A stretch of 64,000 nucleotides of DNA from Sapria himalayana. Its lineage: Eukaryota > Streptophyta > Magnoliopsida > Malpighiales > Rafflesiaceae. The DNA is taken from positions 111,877-175,876 of the forward strand of contig JAREIK010002624.1 in NCBI GenBank assembly GCA_029783825.1, given 5' to 3'. The position numbers were made by a program, and so were the translations under genes. Every line of letters starts with the position of its first letter. Position 1 is the stretch's first letter. Under the pieces are notes generated by a model. It saw nothing but the letters and a program-made list of their open reading frames with translations, searched no databases and was not told the DNA's origin. Positions 1-11,628 of this stretch are shown here, in pieces.

Positions 1-336
1 CAAGACAAGATTCACCCTTTCTATAGGGATTACTTCCAAAATATCCACTTTCTCATATTTGTGGTGGACAACGATGATAGAAATTGTGTTATTGAAGCTA
101 GAGATAAATTGCATAGGTTGTTAAATGAGGAAAAGTTTCGAGATGCAGTTTTGCTGGTGTTTGCCAATAAACAAGATCTTCCCAATGCTATGAATGCAAC
201 TAAAATTACTGACAAGCTAGGACGTCACTCTCTTCGCCAATGCCATTGGTACATTCAAAGCACCTGTGCTACCTCTGGCGATGGCCTCTATGAGGGTATT
301 GATTGGCTTTCCACTTACATTGCCAGTAAGTCATAA
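1..336 (+). CDS. ARF1: ARF1-type small GTPase, C-terminal 111 codons (5' end outside window; probable retrocopy)
   Basis: ADP-ribosylation factors are Ras-like GTPases that recruit coat proteins in vesicle budding at the Golgi. The frame is open from base 1 to the TAA at 334-336 and gives 111 residues. If the first residue is the switch-II glutamine of WDVGGQ (Gln71), the end falls at residue 181, the normal ARF1 length, and the guanine-specificity motif NKQD falls at its usual 126-129. The CATSG motif near residue 159 is also present. No intron interrupts this part, although I recall plant ARF1 genes having several here. Several normally invariant positions have changed, for example the RPLW region reads HPFY and DRDRV reads DRNCV; some could be CpG decay. 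No stop or frameshift is visible. An intronless, diverged copy followed by a short A-run suggests a retrocopy; a live gene remains possible because the 5' half is not in view. Confidence 0.8.
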   Translation, partial: QDKIHPFYRDYFQNIHFLIFVVDNDDRNCVIEARDKLHRLLNEEKFRDAVLLVFANKQDLPNAMNATKITDKLGRHSLRQCHWYIQSTCATSGDGLYEGIDWLSTYIASKS

Positions 337-593
337 ATAATTTTAGCAGAATGAGATAAACTTTGTTGACATATCTGGATGAGGATCTAATATTTGCCTA
401 CTTTGTCTGAGTTTTGTTCTGTTATGTGGATGACATCATCTAGTTCTAGGGGGATTCAAATTATATTTATATTTATATATTACACGCCTGAAATACAAGA
501 GCTCATTTACTTTGCTCTAATCTATTGTAAGCCGAGCTTGTTTGTTTTCTATTTTGTGTCTTTTTGCCATTGGATCCCAAAGGTATAAAAAAA
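337..593 (+). other. 3' UTR-like sequence of the ARF copy, ending in a short A-run
   Basis: The stretch after the ARF stop has transcript-like composition, with more balanced bases than the TA-rich satellite that starts at about 600. It ends in seven A residues at 587-593. This fits the remnant of a reverse-transcribed mRNA tail, but seven A residues is weak evidence in an AT-rich genome. Confidence 0.4.
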
Positions 594-601
594 TATTACT
601 A

Positions 602-1560
602 TAAATAATTGTCTTTGACTATATGTATAACTATAAAATATTATACATAACAAAATTTAAAAATATAATTAACAACATATATTTAATATACATTTTTATA
701 TATTAGTATATAAAAATATATTTTACCATATATATACCTATAGATACTATATGTAATCATATATAAAATTATATGAAAAAATATATATTGCTACATGTAT
801 AAATATAAGTATACCTATATGTGTAATTATATGTATAACCACAAATAACTATATGTATAATTACATGTGTAACAACATACAACATTATTTTTAACTATAT
901 GTGTATAACTATATATAAATTTTTGTATAACTATATATAAATATTTGTATAGATATATAATACTATATAATTAAATACAACTATATTTGTAACTATGTAT
1001 ACATATATGTAAATTTATATATTTATTTATAACTTTATATATTTATGTATAACTATATAAAAATATTTATAGCTATATATACTATATGTATAATAACATA
1101 TAACTATAAATAATTATATCTTATTATATGTATAACTATAAAAGCTTTATACATAACTTAATTTAAATATATAATTTACAACTTATATTTAATATAAATT
1201 TGTATATATTAGTATATAAAAATGTATTTTATTATATCTATACCTATACATAACTATATGTATAATTATATAAAATTATAAGAAAAAATATATATACCTA
1301 CAAGTATAAATATAAGTATAACTATATGCATAACTATAAGTATAACCACATGTAACTATATTTATAATTACATGTTTAACAACATACAACATTATGTTTA
1401 ACTATATGAGTATAAATATATATAAATAGTTGTATAACTATATAACACTCTATATAATTAAATATAACTATATTTGTAACTATCTATGCATATATGTAAA
1501 TATATATATTTGTTTATAACTTTGTATACATTTATGTATAACTACTTATAATTACATGGA
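602..1560. repeat. AT-rich tandem satellite, period about 505 bp, two copies
   Basis: Two successive copies of a TA-rich unit line up along their length. The marker TAAATAATT followed by ATATGTATAACTATAAA starts at about 602 and again at about 1107, a period of 505 bp. Further shared blocks occur in the same order, including AATTAACAACATATATTTAA-like, ACAACATACAACATTAT and a TTTATAACTTTGTATA-like block. Related copies occur at 2600-2915 and 15780-16870. No coding capacity is seen. Confidence 0.75.
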
Positions 1561-1582
1561 GCTATGGATCAATACAAAACAG

Positions 1583-1904
1583 CCTCAGAAATCAGGTATG
1601 ATTTGGATGATAGCCATCATACACTACTTTGTTTTTCCTTATAAAACTAATGAATGCTGATAAAATATTCATAAAATTTGAAACTTATAATCATATCACA
1701 ATGTTCCTATAATAATGAAAGTAATATAAGCTCCAATTTGTTTAACAATTTACATCCTCAGTTCATTGGGTACACTTAGGAAAACCTATCTCAAAAATCA
1801 AGTATGATTTTTATGATATCCATCACATACATCTTTCTTTTTTCCTTATTAAACTAATGAATGGTGAAAAAATATTCATAAAATTTGAAACTTGTAATCA
1901 TATT
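1583..1904. repeat. Imperfect 206-bp direct duplication
   Basis: Two ~110-bp blocks start at about 1583 and 1789 and share ATCARGTATGATTT, ATGATAKCCATCA, AAACTAATGAATG and ATATTCATAAAATTTGAAAC in the same order. The block starts are 206 bp apart (ATCA at 1591 and 1797). The spacer is non-coding. This is a small segmental duplication of unknown origin. Confidence 0.75.
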
Positions 1905-2076
1905 AGGTTCACTATTATGTTTCTTTCATGGCTGATTTATGAACTTTTTTAGACTATTATGTATTTCTATTTAATATTACTTATCATTTAGTTTGTGCTT
2001 TGCTTATTCACATGATATCTACATGAAAATATTCATTGAGTAGCCAAGTAATTTTACACGAGGAACTTGATTGAGT
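1905..2076. other. Short unique AT-rich spacer
   Basis: No repeat, gene or RNA signal is recognised between the 206-bp duplication and the palindromic tract. Confidence 0.5.
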
Positions 2077-2460
2077 ATATATGTACATATACGCTATAGC
2101 ATATATTTACATATATTATATGTACATATACATATATACTGGTATATATGTATAAGTATTTACTAGTATATATGTACATACTTGTACATATATACACTGC
2201 ATTGAAAATGTACATACATGTACATATATACTATAGTGTATATGTATACACGTAAATATGCACATATACAATGTAGTGTATGTGTACATTTATTGAGTAT
2301 ATATGTAGATAGAAATACTGGTACATATATACTAGTATATATGTACATATATATATATATATACTAGTGTATACATATATTCTGCTATATATGTATAAGT
2401 ACATATATAATAGTATATATATACATATATACTACAGTATATATGTACAAATATTTTATA
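2077..2460. repeat. Palindromic TATATGTACATATA-type tract
   Basis: A run of imperfect copies of the self-complementary motif TATATGTACATATA is interspersed with ACTATAGTGTATATG-like spacers. Nearly every segment can fold back on a neighbour. The same vocabulary (TGTACATATA, ACTATAGT, TACTAGTATATATG) recurs inside the CACTA element at 24190-24390, 25230-25390 and 26370-26560. Confidence 0.7.
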
Positions 2461-2599
2461 GTTTTATATATTTATAACATAAAGTTTTGCAAAATCATGG
2501 CATAGAGTTTTTAGTGAAGTAGAATTTAGCATAATTTGCATTAAATTAAAATTTTACAAGGTTTGTAGTAATCTAAAACTCTTCATTTGTTATATCTAC

Positions 2600-2915
2600 T
2601 ACTAAACTATATGTGTATACCTATATATAAATATTTGTATACCTATATAAAATATTATATAATTAAATATTAGTATATTTGTAATTATGTATACATATAT
2701 GTATATATATATATGTAAATCTATATATTTGTTTATAACATTGTATATATTTATGTATAACTACATATAACTTCTTGTATGAATATATCTATATATAAGT
2801 ATATGTTTAACTATATATAACATATTTATAACTATATATATTATATGTATAATAACATATAAATATAAATATTTTTATTTTACTATATGTATAACTATAA
2901 AAACTTTTTACATTT
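2600..2915. repeat. Partial copy of the ~505-bp AT-rich satellite
   Basis: The order of blocks seen in the second half of the 602-1560 unit repeats here: ACTATATGTGTATA, a TATACATATATGTA block, TTTGTTTATAACATTGTATA, then ATTATATGTATAATAACATA and ACTATATGTATAACTATAAA. The copy ends near 2912, where ordinary AT-rich DNA begins. Confidence 0.65.
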
Positions 2916-3893
2916 AGATTAGGGATTAATCAGATATAAGAATAAAAAAGTAAAATTTATGATTAATTAAAGAATTTATTTAAATATTAAGAAATTAAGT
3001 ATTTTTGTTTAATGAAATTATGATTATGAAGTATCTGAAGATGATATCTTTTTAATTCAAATAAGTTAGAGGTAAGTGATAGATTGGTTTATCGAATATG
3101 AGTCTTTATAACCTGTTAAAATATTTTGACATCAAGTATTATTCTACTTCTTTTAAAGGATATGAAGAATCTAGATGCATTGAGTTTGTAAAAATTATAT
3201 AACATTTTTTCGTGATATCTAAAATGTCACGTGATTTGCTGATCTTTACTATGTTTAGTGTATATTAAAATCTATCGTATTTATGATTGTAAATTTTATT
3301 TTAGAAAGGAAAATCAAATTACAATCAATATTATTGAAAATTTGTTATGATAGAAAGATTAAGATAATACATAGATGAACCTTCAAAATCAAATTTATAC
3401 ATTACAACAAAATACATATGATGATGTATATGCTAAAATTTAAAGTTGTACAAATCATAACAGTTAGATTGAAAAAGATTTATAATTTTTATCATTTTAT
3501 GACTTAATGATTTGTAATATTTTTTATGTTTTAGTTTTATTTTGAAAGATAATGTTACCATATTTTATTTTAATAAGTATTAATTATAATTTTAAATTAA
3601 ATACTTTTTTTAATATTTTTTTTAATTCATAATTTTAAATTTTTTATATACTAGGTATGTATGTATATATTTTGTATTTACATTATGTATACATGTATCT
3701 ACACAATAATTTCTATCTATATACAATGTGTATATGTATATATTCTATATGAGTGTATATACACATTGTATGTACATTCTATATACATTATGTATATATT
3801 TAGTATAATATAATACACCATAATTATATTATGTGTATATATAGATACACATAACAATTAACACATCTATGTTATGTATAGTATATTGATATA
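2916..3893. other. AT-rich non-coding stretch, nothing recognised
   Basis: I see no open frame of useful length and no element terminus. From about 3650 the sequence becomes a TATGTATATA / ATACACAT alternating tract. Confidence 0.5.
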
Positions 3894-4095
3894 ATGCTGC
3901 CATCATGCTCAGCACTTTCCACATGCACACACTATCCAGGGAACATGGCCCATAGGAGTCCAGGGTCCAGAGCCTATGCCCTTGTGAAGTGGATAAGGTA
4001 CCATGGGCAGGCCCTAACGAGGGCATGCCTAGGCTTTCCTGGTTCAACCCTAGGCTATTCTATGTTTGCCATGTGCCAGGCCAGGCAATAACCAT
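3894..4095. other. GC-rich island of about 200 bp, origin unknown
   Basis: By eye this block is roughly half G+C, in sharp contrast to flanks that are largely A and T. It has short overlapping open frames on both strands, none resembling a protein I know. It contains repeated short words such as CCAGG, CCTAGGCT and GGCCC. It may be an inserted fragment of another repeat or gene; I could not identify it. Confidence 0.5.
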
Positions 4096-4432
4096 TCTCA
4101 TCATAATTGTTGGCAAAAATTTTAATGAGAATTATCTGGAGTATCTTAATTTCTTTTTTATTTTAAGTTTGAGGTGATGAATATATATAATATTCATTAT
4201 ATCTATTGCACTATTTTAATTTATGTATTATTTATTTAACTTGAATTAATTTATAAAGATGTTTAAATATTTGTATTAATAAATAAATTAAATAATTAAT
4301 TCTATAATTATAAACTTTTTTTAAAATATTTGAAATAAAAATGAACATACATAATCATTTGCGTTAATAAAAACAAAAAATTATTATTTATATGCTTCTA
4401 AAACTAATATTTACAAAAATTCTATATTTATA

Positions 4433-5118
4433 TAGTCAGGTAGATACATATATAGACAGTTTGATAGATAGATTGTTATAATGATAGATATATTTATAAA
4501 TAGATTAATAAACATATATATAGATAGAATAATAGATAGATAGATAGATTAATAATTTGATTAAGAACTAGATATAAAAAAAGTTGAATAGATAGATAAA
4601 TAAATAGATAGACAGAAAGATAGACAAATAGACCAATAGACAGAAAGACATACAGACAGGCCGATAGACATACAAATAGATAAATAGATAGATAACTAGA
4701 TAGACAGATAGATAGACAGACAGATAGATAGATAGATAGATAGACATATACATAGATAGATAAATAGGAAAGATTGATAAATAGAAAAATACATATATAA
4801 ATAGATAGATAGAAAGTTAGATAATTTGATTGATAGAAAGATTGATAAACATATTAATATATAGATCGATAGATAAATTGATAGAGATATTGATATACAA
4901 ATTGAAAGACAAATAGATAAACATATTGATAGACATATATATAGATAAATAGATATATAGATAGATAGATAAATAGACTTATAGATAGATAGATAGACAG
5001 ATCAATAAATTATTAGACATTAAATATATAAATTGATATATAGCTAGACAGACAGATAAATATATAGATAGATAAAAAGATAGACAGATAGATATATAGA
5101 TAGATTGATTGATAGATG
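4433..5118. repeat. Degenerate GATA tetranucleotide array 1
   Basis: About 0.7 kb of imperfect (GATA)n, read on the + strand as GATAGATAGATA with frequent GACA, AAATA and GATT variants. It is the same family and orientation as the large arrays further right. The minus-strand open frame in it is a composition artefact. Confidence 0.9.
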
Positions 5119-7295
5119 GAATAATTACTTTTTATAAATCTATACACGAAATAATTTACCATGCATGATCAATGTGCTTTGGGTATGCATGGTATTTAAT
5201 AAAACACATTGAGAAAATTTTGCACAATGTTGTTTCCCTACTTAAAATAATGTATAGTCTACTTGGGTTGTTTGTCTTCTACATCCCCCATTTCTCTATC
5301 AAGTGTGCTTTGGTTCTACATGCCAATATTAGATAGATATAATAAAGTCTTAGTGTAGTTTTTTTTTCAATATTACTATTAAACAAAAAATTATTATTAG
5401 GCTAATTGAATTAAATAAAGCATCTACAATCTTAACAGAGTAGAATTACTTTATAATTTATTGGATACCTAATTAAAGTCTGAAAAATATGATTATTTAA
5501 AAAAAGAAAACTAAAAAAAATTCATCATCATTCACCAACAAAAATTATAGCGTCAACAAACTATCAACATGAGCAATGAAAACAAAATTAAAGGTTATGG
5601 TTAAGCTGTACCTTCTTCTTTGAGAAAAATTTAAGATTTTCACACTGTAACCACAGAAACCTAATTAGTAGATAAATTTCCTTAGGTTTTTTATATTCAT
5701 CTTCTTTACAAGACAAAAATTCTAAAATATAAAAAACCATAAATTAAAATATAAGATATAACTTGAATTTAAAAAATTACAGTACCTTGCTCTTCTTCTC
5801 CTCTTGTTGTTATTTTTTCGTCCTTTTTTACAATTCTTCTTCGAATTTAAAAGCTAGCACAATTTCTATTGATTTGAAATCCATTAAACCTTTTAAAAAA
5901 ATCATTAAAATAAAAAAAGTTCACACTACCGATTTATCATTAATATAGGACTCAACAAAAATTCACCATTTAACTCACTACCAATTTTAAATTTGCAAAA
6001 CTCATTACTAATTTCTCATTAAATTATAATGAAAATAAACAAAAAACATGTAGAGAGAGAGAGAGAGAGATGTTCTTTGTTTGATATGGATATTCAAAAT
6101 GATGTTGCGATGGTTATGTGTTCTGAGAGATGTTCTTTGTTTGATATAGTTCTTTGAAAGGATGCTACGATGCCTGTGTATTTTGAGAGTCAAAGGTTTT
6201 TTAAAAGTGAACTAACCTAATTACATAGAGATGGCTAGAAGGGGGAGAGATGGGTTAGAGATAGAAAATATTAGAAAACAAAATTATTTTTTATCAACCA
6301 TTAATTATATTATTTACTAAATAAATAAATTTATGGCTAATAGTTTATGAAATTTTTATGGTTACTTTTTATATTAGTATTTAAAAATTAATCAAATCAA
6401 TTTCAGAAATAAAAAAAATTAATTTATGATTATTTATTAAAAAAACATATTATTTTATATAATTATTGATAAATTGTATAAATATATATCCATACAAAAT
6501 TTATAACATCTCAATTAAATAAAAAATAAATAACCAAGTAAATAATGAATAAGTAATTTATCAATAATATTCAAACAACTAATAAAATATCTAACCATCA
6601 AAATAAAAATATATAATCTTAACATTATCCAAAAAAATAAAATTACAAATTAATTACTTACAAATATAACTTACAAAAATAAGACTAAAAATAAATCTAA
6701 AAATTAAAAAAAAAAGACAAAAGCAACCAAATTTCAACTTGTATATTACTATAAAAAATGATTTTAAATAATTTTTTAGTAGCTATTTAAATATTTAAAA
6801 AAAAACAAGAAGAATATCTTAAGCAAATGATAATTTTCTATACTATGATTATTAACTTTTGAGTTAAAAATCATACATCTAAGTAAAAAGATGAGTTGCA
6901 AAATTATAGTAAATAATAAATGATAAGTATCAACAACACTTTTTTTAAAAAATATGTATTTACTTCTTTAAAGTAAGCATCATGATAGAGGAGCTCTATG
7001 AAGACTCCTAAATGATAATGATAATTGACTTATCTCCCTCAATACCCAATAATAATCTCGGCCTCATTCATAGATAAAACTACTAATATTTCTATATGAT
7101 ATATCATTTGTTCATATGATATATACATTATAGAGATAATCTCTTGTGTATGCATACAAGCATCATATTGCATATCACATTTCTCATAGTTGCACATTTA
7201 TATTAAAGTTTAAACTTTTATATATAATGGCATATGATTATATAAATGTATAAGTGTTTTGATATAATGTTGTGTTTAAAATATATTTTTTAATG

Positions 7296-7297
<2 letters not shown>
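5119..7297. other. AT-rich gene-poor stretch
   Basis: About 2.2 kb of mostly unique AT-rich DNA. The short open frames at 5763-5948 and 6008-6193 have low-complexity compositions and no recognisable motif. Apart from the 60-bp duplication at 6063-6182, I see no repeat boundary or gene. Confidence 0.5.
6063..6182. repeat. 60-bp tandem duplication after a short GA run
   Basis: GAGAGATGTTCTTTGTTTGA occurs at about 6065 and again at about 6125, exactly 60 bp apart. Each is followed by similar text (ATGATGTTGCGATG versus GGATGCTACGATG). The first copy is preceded by a (GA) run starting near 6054. Confidence 0.75.
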
Positions 7298-7345
<48 letters not shown>

Positions 7346-7735
7346 GTATGTAATACTTTGATAAATATTATATAGTATATATATCACAATTATATAAACA
7401 TTATAAATATTATATATTTATATAAAAATTTATATGTTATATAAATATTTATAAAAATGTATAAATATTTTATATGTTATATAAATGTTATATAAACTAT
7501 TATATAAATGGATAGTATTATGTAAATGTTATATAAATATTTATAAACATTTATGCATATGCATAAATATTTATATGAAACCAATATTTGTTTATAGAGA
7601 CATATCAATGTTTATATATAATGTTATACATTTATATATATTTAAGTATAAACATTTATATATAATGTCATATGATTATATAAATGTTTAAATGTTTATA
7701 TATAATGTTATGTGTTTATAATATTTATATAAATA
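7298..7735. repeat. (AC)n-(TA)n microsatellite and TATAAATATT-type tract
   Basis: An uninterrupted AC run of about 16 units at 7298-7330 passes directly into a TA run ending near 7345. It is followed by about 390 bp of imperfect TATATAAATGTTTATA-like repeats. The short + strand frame at 7485-7691 is a by-product of the repeat. Confidence 0.8.
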
Positions 7736-8468
7736 TTATATTACTACAAATTGAGCATACTATTATCCAAAATAGTATTCCTCTCATGCTATTTTTTTTT
7801 TGTAAATAGATTTTTTCATTTTTTTGTAAATATTTAATTGAGGATGGTATTTTGTTTACATGAAAAAAATTTATTTTTTCTTTAATTATATCAAAATTAA
7901 GGAGGTTGTGAAAAAAGAATATGAACAATATAAAATTTAATGAATTTGATTTTATCATGATTATACAATATCAATAATTCTTTCACTAATTATGAAATAT
8001 TCTTGATTATATGAGTATTCTTATTTGAGTTGGATATAAGTTTTAAGCAAAAGATTAATAATTTTTATAATTTTTAAAATATAATCTTTAAATATTATCT
8101 CTTGATAAAATAAAAATTTATTATATTTTAACATGACACAAAGTCAACTTGAAAATTTAAGTATCACACCCTGGGTAGGTATTCACTTGAAACTAAGCAA
8201 CAAAGATCTAGGTTGAGTATTTTCAGCCTACTAAATCAATGAGAGCAAACTAACTTTCTGAGATATTAGTTTTGCCTATCTTAATTGCCAATTAAACTCA
8301 CTGAGTTAAAACTTCCATCACTTGTAAACTCTATTGAATCATACACTAGAAAATATATGATTTTCTATTAATAAAATTATTCATGAATAAATAAGACATA
8401 TTGTGCTAGACTATAATTTACATAATAAAATTATTCATGAATAAATAATGCCTATGCATTATTTGTGA
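7736..8468. other. AT-rich spacer with a small direct repeat
   Basis: No gene is recognised. ATAAAATTATTCATGAATAA occurs at 8371 and again at 8425, 54 bp apart. The 8160-8340 part is less AT-biased and could be downstream transcribed sequence of the minus-strand exon candidates. Confidence 0.4.
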
Positions 8469-8504
8469 TCAGCTATCATTCCTATTATGCTGTATGTATG
8501 CCAA
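8469..8504 (-). CDS. Candidate terminal exon of an unrecognised minus-strand gene
   Basis: Read on the minus strand, a pyrimidine-rich CTTCCTTTCAAG acceptor is followed by 36 bases that encode LAYIQHNRNDS and end in TGA. The phase matches the two upstream candidate exons. Prediction rests only on splice signals, phase and codon content. The exon is very short, so chance is a serious alternative. Confidence 0.3.
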   Translation of the reverse strand: MAYIQHNRNDS

Positions 8505-8812
8505 CTTGAAAGGAAGTTGAGATTATCGATAAATTGTTTTTCATGGTTTATGGTGTTGTACATAATGGTTCACATATCTATTTCCAATTTTTAAATATCT
8601 ATAACCTAATTAGTGCATATTTTATTTAAAATATTTACATTCAAACATGTTGTACAACTAATAATGCACCATTTTCCATGGAAAAATACATTGCTACTGT
8701 GTGCCCAACACCAACACCCATAACTTCATGTATTACAAAAGTAATATCATCAAATCAAACATCAGTTTAAAAATGAAAGGCAGAAAAAATGTAGACACTT
8801 AATAACACTAAC

Positions 8813-8833
8813 CTTGGTCAAACGCAAAGTTGC
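8813..8833 (-). CDS. Candidate 21-bp micro-exon of an unrecognised minus-strand gene
   Basis: On the minus strand an acceptor TTTACATTTGCTTCATAG precedes 21 bases encoding ATLRLTK, followed by a donor GTTAGT. It is phase 0 on both sides, compatible with the neighbours at 9058-9129 and 8469-8504. Micro-exons of this size exist in plant genes, but from sequence alone this is only suggestive. Confidence 0.35.
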
Positions 8834-9057
8834 CTATGAAGCAAATGTAAAAAAATATTAGGTGCAGTTAATAAATTAACAGTTTCAAAGGATATAGAAA
8901 AATTGAACAAATTTGGTATCCTTGTATAATAAGTAATCAACAGGTAATTATAACATAAAAAGAATAAAAATAATAAAAGATATTTTAGAGTCTCCTAGTA
9001 GATATCTGATTGATATACATTAAGAAAATTGTTAAGCAGTAGATTCCAAGGACTTAC

Positions 9058-9129
9058 TTCAATTTTGTCCTGGATATTTAAGTCAATCTTGGATATATAG
9101 TTCGTCCTATCACCTGCCCAAGTGGATAC
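9058..9129 (-). CDS. Candidate 72-bp exon of an unrecognised minus-strand gene
   Basis: On the minus strand AAAATTAG is followed by 72 bases and then a consensus plant donor GTAAGT. The 24 codons contain no stop in phase 0 and read VSTWAGDRTNYI, SKIDLNIQDKIE, a polar and normal-looking protein composition unlike the low-complexity frames elsewhere. Joined to the two exons downstream it would give 42 residues and a stop. I do not recognise the family. I found no consistent upstream exon before the GATA array at 9390, so this may be a relic truncated by the array. Confidence 0.4.
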
Positions 9130-9389
9130 CTAATTTTAATAAATGGTAAGAATAGTTAGCTTAAACGTTTCATAAAAATCCATGGAAAAAAATTTATCTT
9201 GTTCTAGATTGATTTAAATTACCAAGTTCGATCATCAAACCAATTCCAAGAATTATATATTCCATTCTTAGTGAAAAATTAAAAGCAGGGACCAAATAAC
9301 ACAACAAATGATAACACAAAATGAGGTCTTCAAATTGAAAAAACACCGATTAGGTTATGTATCATGATAATACATGTTTCAGAAAAATA

Positions 9390-11614
9390 TAGACAAGTAT
9401 ATAGAAAGCTATATAGTTCGATAGATAGATAGATAGAAAAATAGAAAAATAGTAAAATAGACATAAAGAGAGATAGTTAGAAAAATAGATAAATAGTAAA
9501 ATAGACATAAAGATAGATAAACAGATAAATAGATAGATTGATAGATATACATTTAGATATATAGAGATATATATAGACAGATAGATATATAGATAAATAT
9601 ATAGATAAATAAATTCAAATATATATAAAAAGATAAATAGAAAGATATATAGAGATTTATATATATAGATAAATAATTATATAGATAGACTAATTTATAG
9701 ATAGATAGATAGATAAATAAATAGGTAGATAGACAAATATCCAAATATACAAATAAATGTATAAAAAGATAGAAAAATGTTAGATAGACCGGTAGCTAGA
9801 TAGATTGATAGATAGATAGATAGATAGATTGATTGATAAATAAATAGAAAAATAGATAGATAGATAGATATATATATATATATATATAGACATTTAGATA
9901 TATAAAGAGAAAGATATTTAGACACAAAGACACATATACACAAACATATTGACACATAAAGACAAATACACATAGTCAGTTGGAATATTGACAGATAGAT
10001 TGACAAATAGATATATAGATAGATATATAAATAGACATCTAGACAAATAAATTGATAGACAGATAGATAGATATGTAGAAAGAAAAATAGAAAGATAGAT
10101 AGATATACATAAAGATAGATACACACACAGATAGATAGATGGAAAGAAAGATAAATAGAAAGATGTATTAAAAGATATTTAGATTGATAGATTGATAGAT
10201 ACCTAAATATATAGCTAAATTGATTGATTGATTGATAAATAAATAAATAAATATATATATATATATACACACAAATAGATAGATACTCTGATAGATAGAA
10301 AAATAGACAAATATTTAGATAAATAAATAGACAGATAGACCGATAGCAAGATAGGTAGATTGGTAGATAGACACATATATAGATAGAAATATAGATAGAT
10401 AGACATATAGAGAGATAGATATATTAATACATAGATAGATTATTAGATAGATAAATAGATAGATAGATAGATAAATAAACAAATAAGTAGATATGCATAT
10501 AGGTAGATAGATAAATAGATAGACATATAGACAAATATATGGTTAGTCAGATAGATGGAGGGACAGATAGATTGATGAATAGATAGGCAAATAGACAGAT
10601 AAAAAGATATACAGATAAAAAAATAGATTGATAAAGAAATAGATGATTTAAAGGATAGACTGATAAATAGTTAGCTATATAGAAAATTAGATAGATAGAT
10701 CGAGAGGAAAATATGCATATTGATAGATTAATTGATAGGTATAAAAATATATAGAGTAATTGACTGATAAAAAGAAAGACAATTAGATAGTTAAAGAGAT
10801 CGATAGATAGATAGATAAATAGAAAGATAGACATATAGGTAGATAGATTGATAGATAGAATGACAAAAAGGCATATAAATAGATAGATAAATTGATAGAT
10901 TGATTGAGAGATTGATGGATAGATACACAAATAGATTGATAGATAGATAGATATATATATATATATATAAGATAGACATATAGATAGAAAGATAGATACA
11001 CAAATATATAGATAGGCAGATAGATAGATAGCCACATATACACATAGATAGATATATTTATAGATAGTTAAACAAATAAATAGATAGGAAACATAGACAA
11101 ATAAAAAGATAGATAGATAGATACATTAATAAAATAGTACATAGATAGACATATAGATAAATAGATAAAAAGATAAAAAGATAGTTAGATAATTATAAAA
11201 TTATAGTGAAAGACATGTAGACAAAGAGATAGATAGATAGATAGACAGACAAATAGATAGATTTATAGGTTAATAGATAGATATAAAGATATATAGATGG
11301 AATGACATATAGATAGAATAATAGATATATAGTTAAATGGATAGAGAGGTAGACACATAGAAAGAAAGATAGATATATAGAAAAATTGATAGAAGATCAA
11401 TAGATAGGTAGGTAGATAGATAAATAGATAGATTAACAATAAATAGATAGATTAATAGATATAGAGAAATACATAGAGATAGATAGATAGATATATAGAC
11501 ACATATAAAGATAGTGAGACATATAGACAAATAGATTGATAACTAGATAAATAGATAAAGAGATAGATAGATATAAAGATATATATATATAGAAAGATAG
11601 TTATATATATATAT
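9390..11614. repeat. Degenerate GATA array 2 (left flank of the CACTA insertion)
   Basis: About 2.2 kb of imperfect (GATA)n in + orientation with short TA runs. It stops exactly at the CACTA terminus at 11615. The same repeat in the same orientation restarts at 27263, on the far side of that element. Confidence 0.92.
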
Positions 11615-11628
11615 CACTACAAGAAAAT
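11615..11628 (+). repeat. Left terminal repeat of the CACTA element
   Basis: CACTACAAGAAAAT lies directly after the TATATATAT end of array 2. CACTA termini bind the element-encoded transposase. The reverse-complement partner expected near 27262 is not found. Confidence 0.9.

Noticed and set aside
2163..2348. Minus-strand 61-codon frame
   Set aside because: It lies within the TGTACATATA palindromic tract and is of low complexity.
9225..9283. Additional minus-strand exon upstream of 9058-9129
   Set aside because: An acceptor and donor can be found, but no frame joins to the downstream exon without a stop.
9553..11530. Many minus-strand open frames with Tyr-Leu-Ser-Ile-rich products in array 2
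   Set aside because: They are the stop-free reading of TCTATC repeats. They have no start context, domain or codon signature of a gene.
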